A DNA stretch of 64,000 bases from Acidobacteriota bacterium (GCA_016195985.1 JACPYP010000018.1:40427-104426); one strand, 5' to 3'; shown: positions 8,685 to 18,229, counted from the first letter of the stretch. Numbers and translations are program-made. The notes: a model not told the origin generated them from the sequence alone.

Positions 8685-9056
8685 ATGTCGAAGGCCGTGT
8701 CGCCAAAGCAGATTGCCGCCTCCCTCACGGAGCTATGGTCTCCGCGGGTGATCGGGGAAGTGGACGAGGCCTACGTCAAGGTCGCGAAGGTCCAGGGCTC
8801 CCTGGCCTGGCACAGCCATGACGAGGAGGATGAGCTGTTCCTGGTGCTCAAGGGCCGTCTGCGCATCGAGATGGCGGAAGAGACGGTGGAACTGGGCGAG
8901 GGGGAGCTTTTCGTCGTGCCCAAGGGCGTCCGCCACAATCCGGTGGCGGAGGAGGAGTGCCAGCTCCTGCTCATCGAGCGCAAATCCACCCGGCACACCG
9001 GGGATGTCACCACGGAAAGGACCCGGTCCCTGGCCGAGCAGTTGCGGCCCCTCTGA
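8685..9056 (+). CDS. Small cupin-domain protein
   Basis: This is a 123-residue single-domain cupin. Motif 1 (WHSHDEEDELFLVLKG) provides the His/His/Glu metal ligands, and motif 2 (GELFVVPKGVRHNPVA) gives the last His. It starts at the ATG at 8685 with AGGAG at 8675-8679. Cupins of this size are often metal-dependent isomerases, dioxygenases or sugar-binding regulators. The substrate cannot be told from sequence. It follows the amgK-like gene by about 40 bases and may be in the same transcript. Confidence 0.85.
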   Translation: MSKAVSPKQIAASLTELWSPRVIGEVDEAYVKVAKVQGSLAWHSHDEEDELFLVLKGRLRIEMAEETVELGEGELFVVPKGVRHNPVAEEECQLLLIERKSTRHTGDVTTERTRSLAEQLRPL

Positions 9057-9084
9057 TCGCGTTTCGCCGGCCTTTCGCTTACAG

Positions 9085-9786
9085 CTAGGCCAGCAGTTCA
9101 TCCACGAAGGCGGGCACCAGTTCGGTGGCCCCGCCGGTGCGTGCCTCTCCGAAGGCGCTGGCCACGAGGCTGGGCTCCAGGTTCAACTCCACGGTGCGGG
9201 CGGCGGGGCTGACGGCTTCCACGAAGCCCGCGGCGGGATAGACGTGGCCGCTGGTGCCGATGGCCAGGAAGAGGTTGCAGCGGTCCAGGGCCCGGTAGAT
9301 CCGGTCCATCTCCAGGGGCATTTCGCCGAACCAGACGATGCGCGGGCGCAGGGGGCCCCGTCCGCAGGCGGGGCAGCGGCTGTCCTGGCCCATGTCACCG
9401 GGCCAATCCGCTTCGGCCCCGCAGGCCAGACACTGGGCCTTCAGCAGCTCGCCGTGCATGTGCAGCAGGTTCCGGGAACCGGCGCGGTCATGGAGATCGT
9501 CCACGTTCTGGGTGACCAGGAGGAAGTCCCCTTCCCAGGCCTCCTCGAGCCGCGCCAGGGCTCGGTGCGCGGCGTTGGGCTGCACGCTGGCGAGACTGCG
9601 GCGGCGTTCGTTGTAGAAGCGGTAGACGAGGCCGGGATTCCGCTGGAAGGCTTCGGGCGTGGCCACGTCCTCCACGCGGTGGTTCTCCCAGAGGCCATCG
9701 GCGGCCCGGAAGGTGCGCAGGCCGCTTTCCGCGGAAATGCCCGCACCGGTGAGGATGACGATGCGGGCATTCCGGGCGGAGGTCAC
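9085..9786 (-). CDS. cobB: NAD-dependent protein deacylase, sirtuin family (CobB-like)
   Basis: The 233-residue protein carries the Rossmann NAD-binding signature [14 protein letters not shown], the TQNVDDLH motif and the catalytic His in MHG. Four zinc cysteines lie in two pairs (CLACG, CPACG). A Tyr-x-x-Arg pair (YNER, about residue 58-61) matches class III sirtuins such as CobB and SIRT5, which remove succinyl as well as acetyl groups. It converges with the cupin gene and lies 7 bases upstream of the phosphatase stop. I am confident of the family; acyl preference is inferred from the Tyr/Arg pair. Confidence 0.92.
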   Translation of the reverse strand: MTSARNARIVILTGAGISAESGLRTFRAADGLWENHRVEDVATPEAFQRNPGLVYRFYNERRRSLASVQPNAAHRALARLEEAWEGDFLLVTQNVDDLHDRAGSRNLLHMHGELLKAQCLACGAEADWPGDMGQDSRCPACGRGPLRPRIVWFGEMPLEMDRIYRALDRCNLFLAIGTSGHVYPAAGFVEAVSPAARTVELNLEPSLVASAFGEARTGGATELVPAFVDELLA

Positions 9787-9793
9787 CTTTGGC

Positions 9794-11428
9794 CTACTTC
9801 CGTGGCTCCAGGTCGAGCGCTTTCCCGTCCACGGGGCCGGGCTTGAGGCCGAGCTCCCGGGCCAGGGTGGGAGCCAGATCCACGGTGCGCACGGGTTCGC
9901 GGCGCTCGCCCCCCTTCCAGGGGCCCCAGAAGATGAGGGGCACGCGCCGGTCGTAGCCGTTCGGGGTGCCGTGGTTGGCGATGTAGTCGGCGGGCGGAGT
10001 GCCGATGATCACGTAGGGCTTCACGGCGACGAGGATGTCACCGCTGCGTTCGGGGTGGAAGCTGCGGCGAAGCAGCACGCGGAGGCTGCTGTCCCGGGGG
10101 CTGCCCGTGGCGGTGGGATCGGTGGCCTTCATGTCCGCGGCGGTGAAGGCGTCGGCCACCTCGGGGCGGGCCTTCAGCCAGGCCAGGACCTGGCGGATGA
10201 CCTCGCCCCGGTCCAGATTCGCGGCCTTGATCACCGCTTCATCCAGGTACAGGTCGTTGGGCTCCGGCGCGCTGAGCAGCAGGTCGTGGTCCGCCTTGAA
10301 GGTGGTGCGCAGATCCGCCTGGAGGGCTGCCATGAAAGGTTCGATGGCCAGGCGCCGGGCGGGAAAGCCCTGATCGGCCAAAGCCTCTGCGGCATCAATC
10401 CCGCCGTGATCGGCGCAGAGCACCACCCAGGCGTCCGGGTGCTGCTGGTGCAGACGGTCCAGGAGGCGTCCCAGGGTGCGGTCCAGACGGTGCATCTGAT
10501 CGCGCATCTCGGTGCCGAGGTTGCCATAGCTGTGGCCGACGTAGTCCGTGGCCGAGAAGCTGATGGCCAGCAGATCGGTGCTGGGACCGCGTCCCAGGCG
10601 CTCGCCCTCGATCAGGGCCTCGGCAGCCTCCAGCGTCACCGTGTCGAGGAAGGGCGACCGGCGGAACCGGGTGTCGAAGCCCTTGTCGAGGGGCATGCCT
10701 GCGCCGTGGATGAGGCGGGGCAGGGCGCCGTTGCGCACCGTGGTGGTGCCGAAGGTCCACTGGGCCGTGCGGCCTTCGGGCGTGGAAGGATCCTTGGCCC
10801 ACAGCCAGCTGTTGGTGGTGAAGCGCGACGAAAGATCCTGGTCGTAGCGGACCAGCCACTCGGGCAGGCGCGTTCCGTAGGCCGTGGAGCTGGTGAATCC
10901 CGGGGCGCCGGTGAACCAGAAGGCCCCGGTGGGCTTGCGGCCTGCCATCAGGATGGCCGCGCGGTCCTTGCCGGACACGGAAAAGACACGGCTGCCGGGC
11001 ACCTGGGCCTGGAGCCAATCCCCCAGGGCCTCGCCGAGGAAGCGGACGTTGGAGGAGCTGGCCTGGCCGGAGGCATGCAGGGCCTTGGCGGCTGGGTCCT
11101 CCACGCAGTAGACCATCCGGCCATCGGCGCGGTCCATCCAGCGGTTCTCCACGATGCCGGTGTTCGCGGGGAAGCGGCCCGAGAGCAGCACGGAATGGCC
11201 GGGGCCCGTCTCGGTGAAGCCGTGGTCGTGGTAGGCCTCGGTGAAGAAGACGCCCTCCTTCCGCAGCCGGGCCAGCCCCCCCGTCAGTTCGGGGCCGTAG
11301 GTCTGCATGAGCTCCGCGGAGAACTGGTCCACGGAAATGACCACCACCAGTTTGGGGCGCTTGGCGGGCCCGGGCGCAGCCGTGAGGGCCGGAACCAGCA
11401 ACAGGGAAGCGAGGGCCGGGCGCCGCAT
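9794..11428 (-). CDS. Secreted alkaline phosphatase of the PafA type (AlkP superfamily)
   Basis: The 544-residue protein has an N-terminal signal peptide. The metal-site opening is [14 protein letters not shown], and the nucleophile motif TGPGHS has Thr74 as likely nucleophile. Later motifs CADHGG (metal-binding Asp/His) and NHGTPNGYD also fit. This pattern is that of PafA-like phosphate-irrepressible phosphatases, which hydrolyse phosphomonoesters in the periplasm and use Thr rather than Ser. The ATG at 11428 overlaps the stop of the upstream outer-membrane gene (ATGA), so the two are translationally coupled. No Pho box was recognised. Confidence 0.82.
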   Translation of the reverse strand: MRRPALASLLLVPALTAAPGPAKRPKLVVVISVDQFSAELMQTYGPELTGGLARLRKEGVFFTEAYHDHGFTETGPGHSVLLSGRFPANTGIVENRWMDRADGRMVYCVEDPAAKALHASGQASSSNVRFLGEALGDWLQAQVPGSRVFSVSGKDRAAILMAGRKPTGAFWFTGAPGFTSSTAYGTRLPEWLVRYDQDLSSRFTTNSWLWAKDPSTPEGRTAQWTFGTTTVRNGALPRLIHGAGMPLDKGFDTRFRRSPFLDTVTLEAAEALIEGERLGRGPSTDLLAISFSATDYVGHSYGNLGTEMRDQMHRLDRTLGRLLDRLHQQHPDAWVVLCADHGGIDAAEALADQGFPARRLAIEPFMAALQADLRTTFKADHDLLLSAPEPNDLYLDEAVIKAANLDRGEVIRQVLAWLKARPEVADAFTAADMKATDPTATGSPRDSSLRVLLRRSFHPERSGDILVAVKPYVIIGTPPADYIANHGTPNGYDRRVPLIFWGPWKGGERREPVRTVDLAPTLARELGLKPGPVDGKALDLEPRK

Positions 11429-12081
11429 CAGAAGGTCACCCCGGCGCCGAAGGTCCACATGCGTTCGAATTCCTGTCCGTTGCCCTGGGCGGTGAAGTAG
11501 GCGGCGAGGTCGGACACGCTGCTGAGTTTCACGGGGCGGTCCTTGGTGACGGGCTGCTGGTAGCTGGCCACCACGTAGGGATGCACGACCACCGAGGGGA
11601 TGCGCCAGCGGGCGCCCACGCGCAGCCAGGTCCGGCTCAGATCTTTGGCGCTGGAAGCTCCGGCGGTGTCCACGGTGTAGCGCTGGAAGCGCTGGATAAG
11701 GCCGATCTCGCCGGCGACGCCCACGAAGGGCACCCACACCTGGGCGTTCACATCCAGGCCCACGCCCTGCTGCTTGAGGGTGGTGCCTTGGGAGCCGCTG
11801 CCCTTGGCCAGGTTCCCGTCCGCCTTGAACTGGGAGTACTCCAGGCCGCCTTCCAGCTTCAGGAGCGGGCCGATCTGGAAGAACTGGCGGTTGGCCGTGG
11901 CGATGAAGCCCTTGCCGGTGTCGAAGGTGCCGCCCACCAGCTGGCCGCTGCCGCTGAGCAGGGTCTGGGGCAGGCTCTGGCCCGTGGGGCGGGGCAGTTC
12001 CAGGCGCAGGTCCCACTGGGCGCAAAGGGGCAGGCTGACGAGGCAGAGGGGAAGGCAGAGGGGAAGGCAGGCAAGACGCAT
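11428..12081 (-). CDS. Small outer-membrane beta-barrel protein
   Basis: The 217-residue protein has a signal peptide containing a repeated LPLCL stretch. Alternating hydrophobic/polar strands follow, ending in a C-terminal Phe, typical of a beta-barrel signal. Segments such as GPLLKLEGGLEYSQF and TWLRVGARWRIP look like membrane strands with turns between. I do not recognise a named family. Coupling to the phosphatase gene (4-base overlap) suggests they act together at the envelope. The start at 12081 has GGAG upstream; an alternative upstream start at 12108 would disrupt the signal peptide. Confidence 0.65.
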   Translation of the reverse strand: MRLACLPLCLPLCLVSLPLCAQWDLRLELPRPTGQSLPQTLLSGSGQLVGGTFDTGKGFIATANRQFFQIGPLLKLEGGLEYSQFKADGNLAKGSGSQGTTLKQQGVGLDVNAQVWVPFVGVAGEIGLIQRFQRYTVDTAGASSAKDLSRTWLRVGARWRIPSVVVHPYVVASYQQPVTKDRPVKLSSVSDLAAYFTAQGNGQEFERMWTFGAGVTF

Positions 12082-12142
12082 GAAGGCTCCAGCAGAACCT
12101 TCGATCATACCCCCGGGCCAGAGCGAGTCCGCGCGCGGAAAG

Positions 12143-12718
12143 TCACTTCCATTTGATGCTGCAGCCCCGGCTCGGGATCTGGTCCCGGGGAATGGGGCGC
12201 CCAGCCAGCAGGGCCTCGGTGGCCGACTCCAGGTCCCGCACGGTCACCTTGGCGGGATCCCTCCAGCTGTCGTCCATGCGGCCCCGGTAGACCAGCTTCC
12301 TGGTGCCATCGAAAAGGAAGAAGTCCGGCGTGCACACGGCACCGAAGGCCCTGGTCACGGTCTGCGGCGCGTCCTTCAGGTAGGCGAACGTGAAACCCTG
12401 GCCCTTGGCTTGGGCCTGCATATCCGCCAGGGATTCCTTCGCATGCGCGTCGACGTCGTTGGCGTTGATGCCGAACACTGCGACCCGGCCTGCGTACCTG
12501 GCGGCATAGGTCTGGATGCGGGCCTGGGTGGCCATGACGTAGGGGCATTCCGTGCTGAGGAAGACGACCAGCATCGGACCGCTGGCGGCCGGGCCGTGGG
12601 TCCTGCCGTCGGTGCCGGGCAGGTTGAAGGCAGGACACGGGTCGCCCAGCTTCAACGCGGGCGGGGCCTGGGCGATCAGCGTTGAAGCGCACAGGAGCAG
12701 GGGCAGGAGCGGTCTCAT
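12143..12718 (-). CDS. Secreted thioredoxin-fold (AhpC/TSA-like) protein, copy 2
   Basis: The 191-residue protein has a signal peptide (LLPLLLCASTLIAQA) and a peroxiredoxin/thioredoxin-like domain. The active-site region reads STECPYVMA, so only one Cys is present where thioredoxins have CxxC. A second Cys lies in GAVCTPDFFLFD, and the C-terminus ends in GCSIKWK. It shares CTPD, LVYRGR-DD-W and GCSIKW with the upstream gene and is clearly a paralogue, exported where the other is not. The genes overlap by 4 bases. The reductant or substrate is unknown. Confidence 0.8.
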   Translation of the reverse strand: MRPLLPLLLCASTLIAQAPPALKLGDPCPAFNLPGTDGRTHGPAASGPMLVVFLSTECPYVMATQARIQTYAARYAGRVAVFGINANDVDAHAKESLADMQAQAKGQGFTFAYLKDAPQTVTRAFGAVCTPDFFLFDGTRKLVYRGRMDDSWRDPAKVTVRDLESATEALLAGRPIPRDQIPSRGCSIKWK

Positions 12719-13263
12719 CGGGACCTCCACTTGATGCTGCAACCCATGCTGGGATGTTGGGGATCCAGGGGGTCGCGGCCGGCAAGGGTTCCCTCGATGG
12801 CCTCCTTCAATTCGCGGCGGGAGACGCGGGAGGCGTCCTTCCAGTTGTCGTCCAGGCGGCCCCGGTAGACCAGGCGGCGGTGGGAATCGTAGAGGAAGTA
12901 GTCCGGCGTGCACACGGCGCCCATGGCCCGGGCGACGGCCTGCTCCTCGTCCCACAGGTAGGGGAAGGCATAGCCCTTCTCCCGGGCCCGGGCGCGCATG
13001 GCCTCGAAGCTGTCGTCGGGGTAGGCCACCGCATCGTTGGAATTGATGCCCACCACGGCGCAGCTTCCCGCGTAGGCCTTGGCGAGGTCGTTGAGGCGGT
13101 CGTCGATGGCCTGCACGTAGGGGCAGTGGTTGCACATGACCACCACCAGCAGGGCGGGCGTGTGGAAGTCGTGGAGCGACCAAAGCCGCCCGTCCACGCC
13201 GGGCAGGGTGAAGTCGGGGCAGGCCGTGCCGAGGGGAACCATGGTGGATTCCGTGAGTGCCAT
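12715..13263 (-). CDS. Thioredoxin-fold (AhpC/TSA-like) protein, copy 1
   Basis: The 182-residue protein lacks a signal peptide and is probably cytoplasmic. It has the motif MCNHCPYVQ (a CxxC pair), then GAVCTPDYFLYD and a C-terminal GCSIKWR. This pattern is common in the 'thioredoxin family' proteins related to AhpC/TSA found across Bacteria, of unknown substrate. It is the first gene of a two-gene unit with a secreted paralogue. The upstream gap to the prolyl oligopeptidase terminator is about 60 bases and would contain its promoter. Confidence 0.82.
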   Translation of the reverse strand: MALTESTMVPLGTACPDFTLPGVDGRLWSLHDFHTPALLVVVMCNHCPYVQAIDDRLNDLAKAYAGSCAVVGINSNDAVAYPDDSFEAMRARAREKGYAFPYLWDEEQAVARAMGAVCTPDYFLYDSHRRLVYRGRLDDNWKDASRVSRRELKEAIEGTLAGRDPLDPQHPSMGCSIKWRSR

Positions 13264-13320
13264 GGGGGCCTCCGGGAAGTGCCCCCAAGCATACGCCGGG
13301 GGGGCAGGCCCCGTGTCACG

Positions 13321-13348
13321 AAGAAGCCCCGGCGGACCGGGGCTTCTT
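13321..13348 (-). terminator. Rho-independent terminator after the prolyl oligopeptidase gene
   Basis: A perfect 12-bp stem AAGAAGCCCCGG/CCGGGGCTTCTT surrounds a CGGA loop. It sits 19 bases beyond the stop codon at 13367. The symmetrical sequence could work in both directions. Confidence 0.85.
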
Positions 13349-13366
13349 GGCGGGGCTAGCGGCGGG

Positions 13367-15469
13367 TTACTTGAGCTGCTGCCAGAGGAAGGTGAAGGCC
13401 AGGGCGTTCATCTGGGCGCTCTGGGCGTTGTTGGCGGCGCCGCCGTGGCCGCCCTCGATGTTCTCGAAGTAGCGCACGTCGAAGCCCAGATCCTTCATCT
13501 TGGCCATCATCTTGCGCGCGTGGCCGGGATGCACGCGGTCATCGCGGGTGGAGGTCATGAAGAGGGTCGGGGGGTATTTCTCCGTGGCCTTCACGTTCTG
13601 GTAGGGGGAGAAGGTCTGGATGTAGGCCCATTCTTCCGCCTTGTCGGGATCGCCGTACTCGGCCATCCAGGAGGCCCCGGCGAGCAGATGGGAGTAGCGC
13701 TTCATGTCCAGCAGGGGCACCTGGCAGACCACGGCGCCGAAGAGCTTGGGATACAGCGTGATCATGTTGCCCATGAGCAGGCCGCCGTTGCTGCCGCCCT
13801 GGGTGCCCAGGTGCTTGGGCGCGGTGACTTTGCGGGCGATGAGATCCTCCGCCACGGCGGAGAAGTCTTCATAGGCGCGGTGGCGCTTTTCCTTCAGGGC
13901 CGCCTGGTGCCAGCGGGGGCCGTATTCGCCGCCGCCGCGGATGTTGGCCACCACGTAGACGCCGCCCTGGGTGAGCCAGGCGCGGCCGATGCCGGCGCTG
14001 TAGCCGGGCGTGAGGGACACCTCGAAGCCGCCGTAGCCGTAGAGCAGGGTGGGATTGGCGCCGTCGAGCTTGAGGCCCTTCTTGGCGATCTGGAAGTAGG
14101 GCACCTTGGTGCCGTCTTTGCTGGCGGCGAAGTGCTGAGTGACCTCAAGGCCGCTGGCGTGGAAGAAGGCGGGCAGCTCCTTCAGCTTGGAAGGCGCCTG
14201 GCCGATGGCGCCGTGCAGCAGGGTGGTGGGCGTGAGGTAGCCGCTGGTGACCATGAAGTAATCGTCGTTCTCATCGGCATCCACGGCGCCCATGGAGACG
14301 GTGGCGTAGCCGGGGGCGCCGGGCAGGGCCTTGCGGGACCAGCCGTCCTTTCCAGGGGTGAGCACGGTCAGGGTGTTCTTCACGTCTTCGAGCACGTTGA
14401 GGATCAGGTGGTGGCGGGTCCAGCTGGAGCCCGCGAGGGAGGTGCGCGGCGTGGGCTCGAAGAGCACCGTGAGATCGCGCTTGCCCTTCATGTAGTCGTC
14501 GAATTTCGCCACCAGCAGCGAGCCAGCGGCATAGGTCTTCCCGTTCACGATCCAGGCCGAGCGGGGCTCGATCATCAGCCATTCGCGGTGCGGCCGGGCC
14601 GTGGCATCCTCGGGCACATCCACCTTCTGCAGCTTGCCGTCCTTGGCGCGGAGGAAGAGTTCGCCCCTGTAGAAGGCCGGGCTGCGGTAGACGAAGTGGC
14701 GCTCGAAGCCCTTGGTGTCGTCGTAGTAGGCGTTGACGGACATGTCCGTGGCCTTGCCCTCGTAGACCGGCCCGGCGGCGGACAGAGGCGTGCCGCGCTT
14801 CCAGAGCTTGACGATGCGGGGATAGCCGGAGGTGGTCATGGAGCCGGGGCCGAAATCCGTGGAGACATAGACGCTGTCCTTGTCGATCCAGGAGAGGCTG
14901 CCCTTGGATTCGGGCAGCTCGAAGCCGCCCTTCACGAAGGCGCGGGTGTCCAGGTCGAACTCGCGCACCACGCCCGCATCGGCGCCGCCGCGGGAGAGGT
15001 TCACCAGCACGTGGCGCCAGCCGCCGGCCTTGAGGATCTGGGCGCCATGCCAGACCCAGTTCTCCTTTTCGGCCTTGTTCAGCGCGTCGAGATCGAGAAT
15101 GACGTCCCACTTGGGCTGGGGCTTGCGGTATTCCTCCAGCGTGGTGCGGCGCCAGACGCCCTGGGGGTTCTTTTCGTCCCGCCAGAAGTTGTAGTAGTAG
15201 GGTCCTGTCTTGTTGACGAAGGCGATGCGTTCCTTTGAATCCATGATCTTCAGAAGATCGGCCTTCAGGGCGGCGAAGCCCGGGGCCTCGGCCAGCTCCT
15301 TGCCGGATTCGGCGTTGCGCGCCTTGACCCAGTCCAGGGCCTTGGCGCCAGTGACCTCCTCCAGCCACAGGTAGGGATCTTCCGGTGCGGGAGCAGGCTT
15401 GGGCTCCTGGGCCGCAAGGGAACCGGCCATGCAGAAGCCGAGTGCGAGGGTGATCCAGAGGTGTTTCAT
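13367..15469 (-). CDS. Secreted prolyl oligopeptidase (peptidase family S9A)
   Basis: The 700-residue protein has a signal peptide followed by the typical opening PAPEDPYLWLEEV. An N-terminal seven-bladed propeller precedes a C-terminal alpha/beta hydrolase domain. Catalytic Ser560 is in GGSNGG. Asp lies in TSTRDDRVHP and His in EGGHGG. The length and layout match S9A prolyl oligopeptidases that cleave short proline-containing peptides. Export suggests use in peptide scavenging. The ATG at 15469 (GGAG upstream) is preferred over longer frames because the signal peptide starts there. It forms a single-gene unit. Confidence 0.93.
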   Translation of the reverse strand: MKHLWITLALGFCMAGSLAAQEPKPAPAPEDPYLWLEEVTGAKALDWVKARNAESGKELAEAPGFAALKADLLKIMDSKERIAFVNKTGPYYYNFWRDEKNPQGVWRRTTLEEYRKPQPKWDVILDLDALNKAEKENWVWHGAQILKAGGWRHVLVNLSRGGADAGVVREFDLDTRAFVKGGFELPESKGSLSWIDKDSVYVSTDFGPGSMTTSGYPRIVKLWKRGTPLSAAGPVYEGKATDMSVNAYYDDTKGFERHFVYRSPAFYRGELFLRAKDGKLQKVDVPEDATARPHREWLMIEPRSAWIVNGKTYAAGSLLVAKFDDYMKGKRDLTVLFEPTPRTSLAGSSWTRHHLILNVLEDVKNTLTVLTPGKDGWSRKALPGAPGYATVSMGAVDADENDDYFMVTSGYLTPTTLLHGAIGQAPSKLKELPAFFHASGLEVTQHFAASKDGTKVPYFQIAKKGLKLDGANPTLLYGYGGFEVSLTPGYSAGIGRAWLTQGGVYVVANIRGGGEYGPRWHQAALKEKRHRAYEDFSAVAEDLIARKVTAPKHLGTQGGSNGGLLMGNMITLYPKLFGAVVCQVPLLDMKRYSHLLAGASWMAEYGDPDKAEEWAYIQTFSPYQNVKATEKYPPTLFMTSTRDDRVHPGHARKMMAKMKDLGFDVRYFENIEGGHGGAANNAQSAQMNALAFTFLWQQLK

Positions 15470-15612
15470 AGGCGCTCCGTGGCGGCCGGTTGGGAAAGAC
15501 AGGTTGCGCGTCTGCGCAGGCGCTCCCAGCATAGCGGCCCTGGGGGCTTGGCGTTCGGCGGGCTACTTCCTTGAAAACAGGGGAGCTCGCCACCCGCCGT
15601 CATTTATTTGAC

Positions 15613-15640
15613 TTGACCGGGAGGCCCCTGCATCTAGGCT
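15613..15640 (+). promoter_or_regulatory. Candidate sigma-70 promoter for the sigma-54 activator gene
   Basis: TTGACC at 15613-15618 and TAGGCT at 15635-15640 are spaced by 16 bases and end 20 bases before the start codon. The ribosome binding site AAGGAG follows at 15651-15656. This was picked by eye only. Confidence 0.4.
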
Positions 15641-15659
15641 AATTCCAACCAAGGAGTTT

Positions 15660-17090
15660 ATGACTCAGCTGCCGCGCCTTCACTGGTCCACCCTCGGGGA
15701 CGACACCGGGGGGCTGGAGCATCGGTGGGCGGCCCTGTGGAATGTCAGCGTGGATCGTGGTACCGCGCCGGCTCTGGCCCCCAAGGATGTGGACCTGTGG
15801 GTGATCAGCGCCAAGGGCGCCTGGCCGCCGCCGGAGCTGAACCGCATGATGGCCGAGGTGGCCGCCCTGCCCATCCTGTTGGGCCTGAAGCCGGATGCGG
15901 CGTCCATGGATCCCAAGGCCCTGTCGGAGTGGGGTTCCTTAGGCTCGGTGCGATGGGGCCTGCTGGGGCCCGAGCCCCCCATGCCGGGCCTCCGCCCCCG
16001 CTCGGGCACCACCACCCAGCTGAGTGCCTCCCAGGCCCTGGCTTTCGGCCTCGTCGGCACCAGCGTGGCCATGCAGGATGTGCTGGCCCGGGCCCGGGCC
16101 GCCGCCGCCACCCGCGCCACGGTGCTGCTGCTGGGGGAAAGCGGTACGGGCAAAGAGGTCATCGCCCGGGCCATCCACCGCATGAGCGCGGACAGCGCCG
16201 AGGCCTTCGTGGCCGTCCATTGCGGCGCCATTCCCGAGAACCTGCTGGAATCCGAACTCTTCGGCTACAACAAGGGCGCCTTCACCGATGCCCGCAAGGA
16301 CACCCCCGGCAAGTTCCGCGAGGCCCATGGCGGCACCATCTTCCTGGATGAAGTGGGCACCATGCCCCTGGGCGCCCAGGTTCGCCTGCTGCGGGTGCTG
16401 CAGGAACGGGAAGTGCAACCCCTGGGCGGCGGCGCGCCCGTGAAGGTGGAAGTGCGGGTGGTGACCGCCTCCAACGTGGATCTCTGGAAAAAGGTACAGG
16501 AGGGCTCTTTCCGCGAGGATCTCTTCTACCGGCTGGAAGTGGTGCCCATCACCCTGCCGCCTCTGCGAGCCCGCCGGGAGGAGGTCCCCTTCCTGGCCCA
16601 GCATTTCCTCAATCGCAAAGCCCGCGAACACGGTCTCTATCCCAAGGCCCTGCACCCGTCCGTGGATCCCCTGCTCATGTCCCTGCCCTGGCCGGGCAAC
16701 GTGCGCCAGTTGGAGAACGCCATCGAACGGGCCATCGTCTTGTCGGGCACCCGCCCCGTGCTGACCCGGGAGGACTTCGCCTTTTTGGCGGAGCGCATGG
16801 GAGAGGCGCCATCGGCTGGAACTCCGGCCGTCCCCTTCGCGTCGGTGCCTGCGGAGGCTTTCGCCCCGGCGCCTGCCCAGGCCTTCGGCATGGATTTGCC
16901 CGCGGAAGGGCTGGATCTCAACCAGGTCGTGTCGGATATGGAAAAGACGCTCATGCTCCAAAGCCTGGCCATCACCCGGGGCAACAAGAAGCGAGCCGCC
17001 GACCTGCTGGGCCTCAAGCGGACCACCTTCCTGGAAAAGATGAAGCGGCTCGATCTGGAAGATCCGGAAGCCGCCGAGACCGTCGAGTAG
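15660..17090 (+). CDS. Sigma-54-dependent transcriptional activator (AAA+ and Fis-type HTH)
   Basis: The 476-residue protein has an N-terminal ~125 residues without a recognisable sensor motif. An AAA+ domain follows, with Walker A GESGTGKE near residue 159, GAFTDA near 206, Walker B TIFLDEVG, and the [15 protein letters not shown] region. A Fis-type helix-turn-helix closes the protein ([22 protein letters not shown]). It would bind upstream of sigma-54 promoters and open them with ATP. The sigma-54 contact loop has GAFTDA instead of the usual GAFTGA. No partner kinase is adjacent, so the signal is unknown. Confidence 0.9.
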   Translation: MTQLPRLHWSTLGDDTGGLEHRWAALWNVSVDRGTAPALAPKDVDLWVISAKGAWPPPELNRMMAEVAALPILLGLKPDAASMDPKALSEWGSLGSVRWGLLGPEPPMPGLRPRSGTTTQLSASQALAFGLVGTSVAMQDVLARARAAAATRATVLLLGESGTGKEVIARAIHRMSADSAEAFVAVHCGAIPENLLESELFGYNKGAFTDARKDTPGKFREAHGGTIFLDEVGTMPLGAQVRLLRVLQEREVQPLGGGAPVKVEVRVVTASNVDLWKKVQEGSFREDLFYRLEVVPITLPPLRARREEVPFLAQHFLNRKAREHGLYPKALHPSVDPLLMSLPWPGNVRQLENAIERAIVLSGTRPVLTREDFAFLAERMGEAPSAGTPAVPFASVPAEAFAPAPAQAFGMDLPAEGLDLNQVVSDMEKTLMLQSLAITRGNKKRAADLLGLKRTTFLEKMKRLDLEDPEAAETVE

Positions 17091-17107
17091 CCCCGGCCGG
17101 AAAAGAA

Positions 17108-17133
17108 CGCGGGGGAACCCCCGTTCCCCCGCG
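17108..17133 (+). terminator. Strong hairpin downstream of the sigma-54 activator gene
   Basis: A perfect 11-bp stem (5' arm CGCGGGGGAAC) with a CCCC loop starts 17 bases after the stop. There is no T run, so termination is probable but not certain. Confidence 0.55.
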
Positions 17134-17241
17134 GCATACCCCCCCAATGCTTCCCACTCACATGCGGGCGTCTGGCCGTCCGCACCCTCTACGTGCAGTC
17201 CATGGCGCGATGGTTCCCGGGGCGGGTGTTAATCTTGGCGA

Positions 17242-18111
17242 ATGGTACAGGCGACGCACCTGAGGTGGAAGCTGGAGGTCCCCGACCCCCAGGAGGAGGC
17301 GCTTTGCGCCTGGTTGGACGAGGAGGGCTCCTCGGCCTTCTACCGGGAAGCGGACCCGCCGCGGGCCTGTTTTGCCTATTTCCCGCCCGGCCAGGCCGTT
17401 CCCGACCCGGTGGGCCTGGGGCGCTTTCCCGGAGTGGTTCTGTTGGAAGCGGAGGCCTTCGGCGACGAGGACTGGCTGGCCAAGAGCCGGGAGGGCTTCG
17501 ATTCCTTCAAGGTGGGCTCACGGTTCCACGTGCGGCCCCTCTGGGATGACAGGCCGGGCCCCGAAGGCCGCATCGACCTGGTGGTGAACCCGGGCCTGGC
17601 CTTCGGCACTGGCGGCCACGAAACCACCCGCCTTTGCATGGAACTGCTGGAGGAACTCGGCGCCGAAAAGCGTCTGGAAGGGCCCATCCTCGACATCGGG
17701 TCGGGCACGGGCATCCTCTCCCTGGCTGCCTTTCTGCTGGGCGGAAGGCAGATCTCGGCCTTCGACATCGATCCCGACTGCGGCCCGGCCATGGACGAGC
17801 TGATCCAGCTCAATGCCCACCTGCTCAAGGGCGCCAAGCCTTACGACAGCTTCGTGGGCACCCTGGACCACCCCCGGGTGGCCGGTCCTTATCCGGGCCT
17901 GCTGGCCAACATCCTGCTGGTGACCATTCAGGACCTGCTGCCGCGCATGGCCGAAGTGTCCGCCCCGGGCGGCTGGCTCATCGCCAGCGGCATCCTGGCT
18001 GAGTGCACCGACGAGGCCCTGGTCAGCCTGGCCGCCCAAGGATTCAGGCCCGACAAAGTGGTGAAGGAGGGCGAGTGGATCGCCATCCTGGCGACGCGGG
18101 TGGCAGCATGA
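17242..18111 (+). CDS. prmA: Ribosomal protein L11 methyltransferase
   Basis: The 289-residue protein matches PrmA. It has a small N-terminal domain that recognises L11 and a SAM-dependent methyltransferase domain. The diagnostic NPGLAFGTGGHETTRLC and the SAM-binding DIGSGTGILSLAA motifs are present, followed by LLANILL (the NPPY-like position in PrmA). It trimethylates ribosomal protein L11 in the cytoplasm. The start ATG at 17242 lacks a clear Shine-Dalgarno sequence but fits the family length. A long extragenic hairpin separates it from murI. Confidence 0.93.
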   Translation: MVQATHLRWKLEVPDPQEEALCAWLDEEGSSAFYREADPPRACFAYFPPGQAVPDPVGLGRFPGVVLLEAEAFGDEDWLAKSREGFDSFKVGSRFHVRPLWDDRPGPEGRIDLVVNPGLAFGTGGHETTRLCMELLEELGAEKRLEGPILDIGSGTGILSLAAFLLGGRQISAFDIDPDCGPAMDELIQLNAHLLKGAKPYDSFVGTLDHPRVAGPYPGLLANILLVTIQDLLPRMAEVSAPGGWLIASGILAECTDEALVSLAAQGFRPDKVVKEGEWIAILATRVAA

Positions 18112-18119
18112 ACGGACTT

Positions 18120-18222
18120 ACCACGGAGACCCAGAGGGCACCGGGAAAAGCGCACGGAGACTTGTTTCAGCCTCCGGTCCTTTCTCCGTGTCATGCCTTC
18201 GTGTCCTCCGTGTCTTCGTGGT
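18120..18222. repeat. Long imperfect extragenic palindrome between prmA and murI
   Basis: The arms 18120-18160 and 18183-18222 pair over most of their length. For example ACCACGGAGAC pairs with GTCTTCGTGGT, and CACGGAGA with TCTCCGTG. The loop is about 22 bases. The arms are built from related CACGGAG/CACGAAG words, a style seen in dispersed extragenic repeats of several environmental phyla. The right arm ends 7 bases before the murI start, so it could affect murI translation or act as a terminator. Confidence 0.75.
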
Positions 18223-18229
18223 GGTCCTT

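Noticed and set aside
13130..15238. 702-residue plus-strand open frame opposite the prolyl oligopeptidase gene
   Set aside because: It is antisense to a gene with a complete catalytic triad and has no domain of its own.
18120..18222. CRISPR-like repeat
   Set aside because: There are only two related arms in opposite orientation, no regular spacers and no cas genes.
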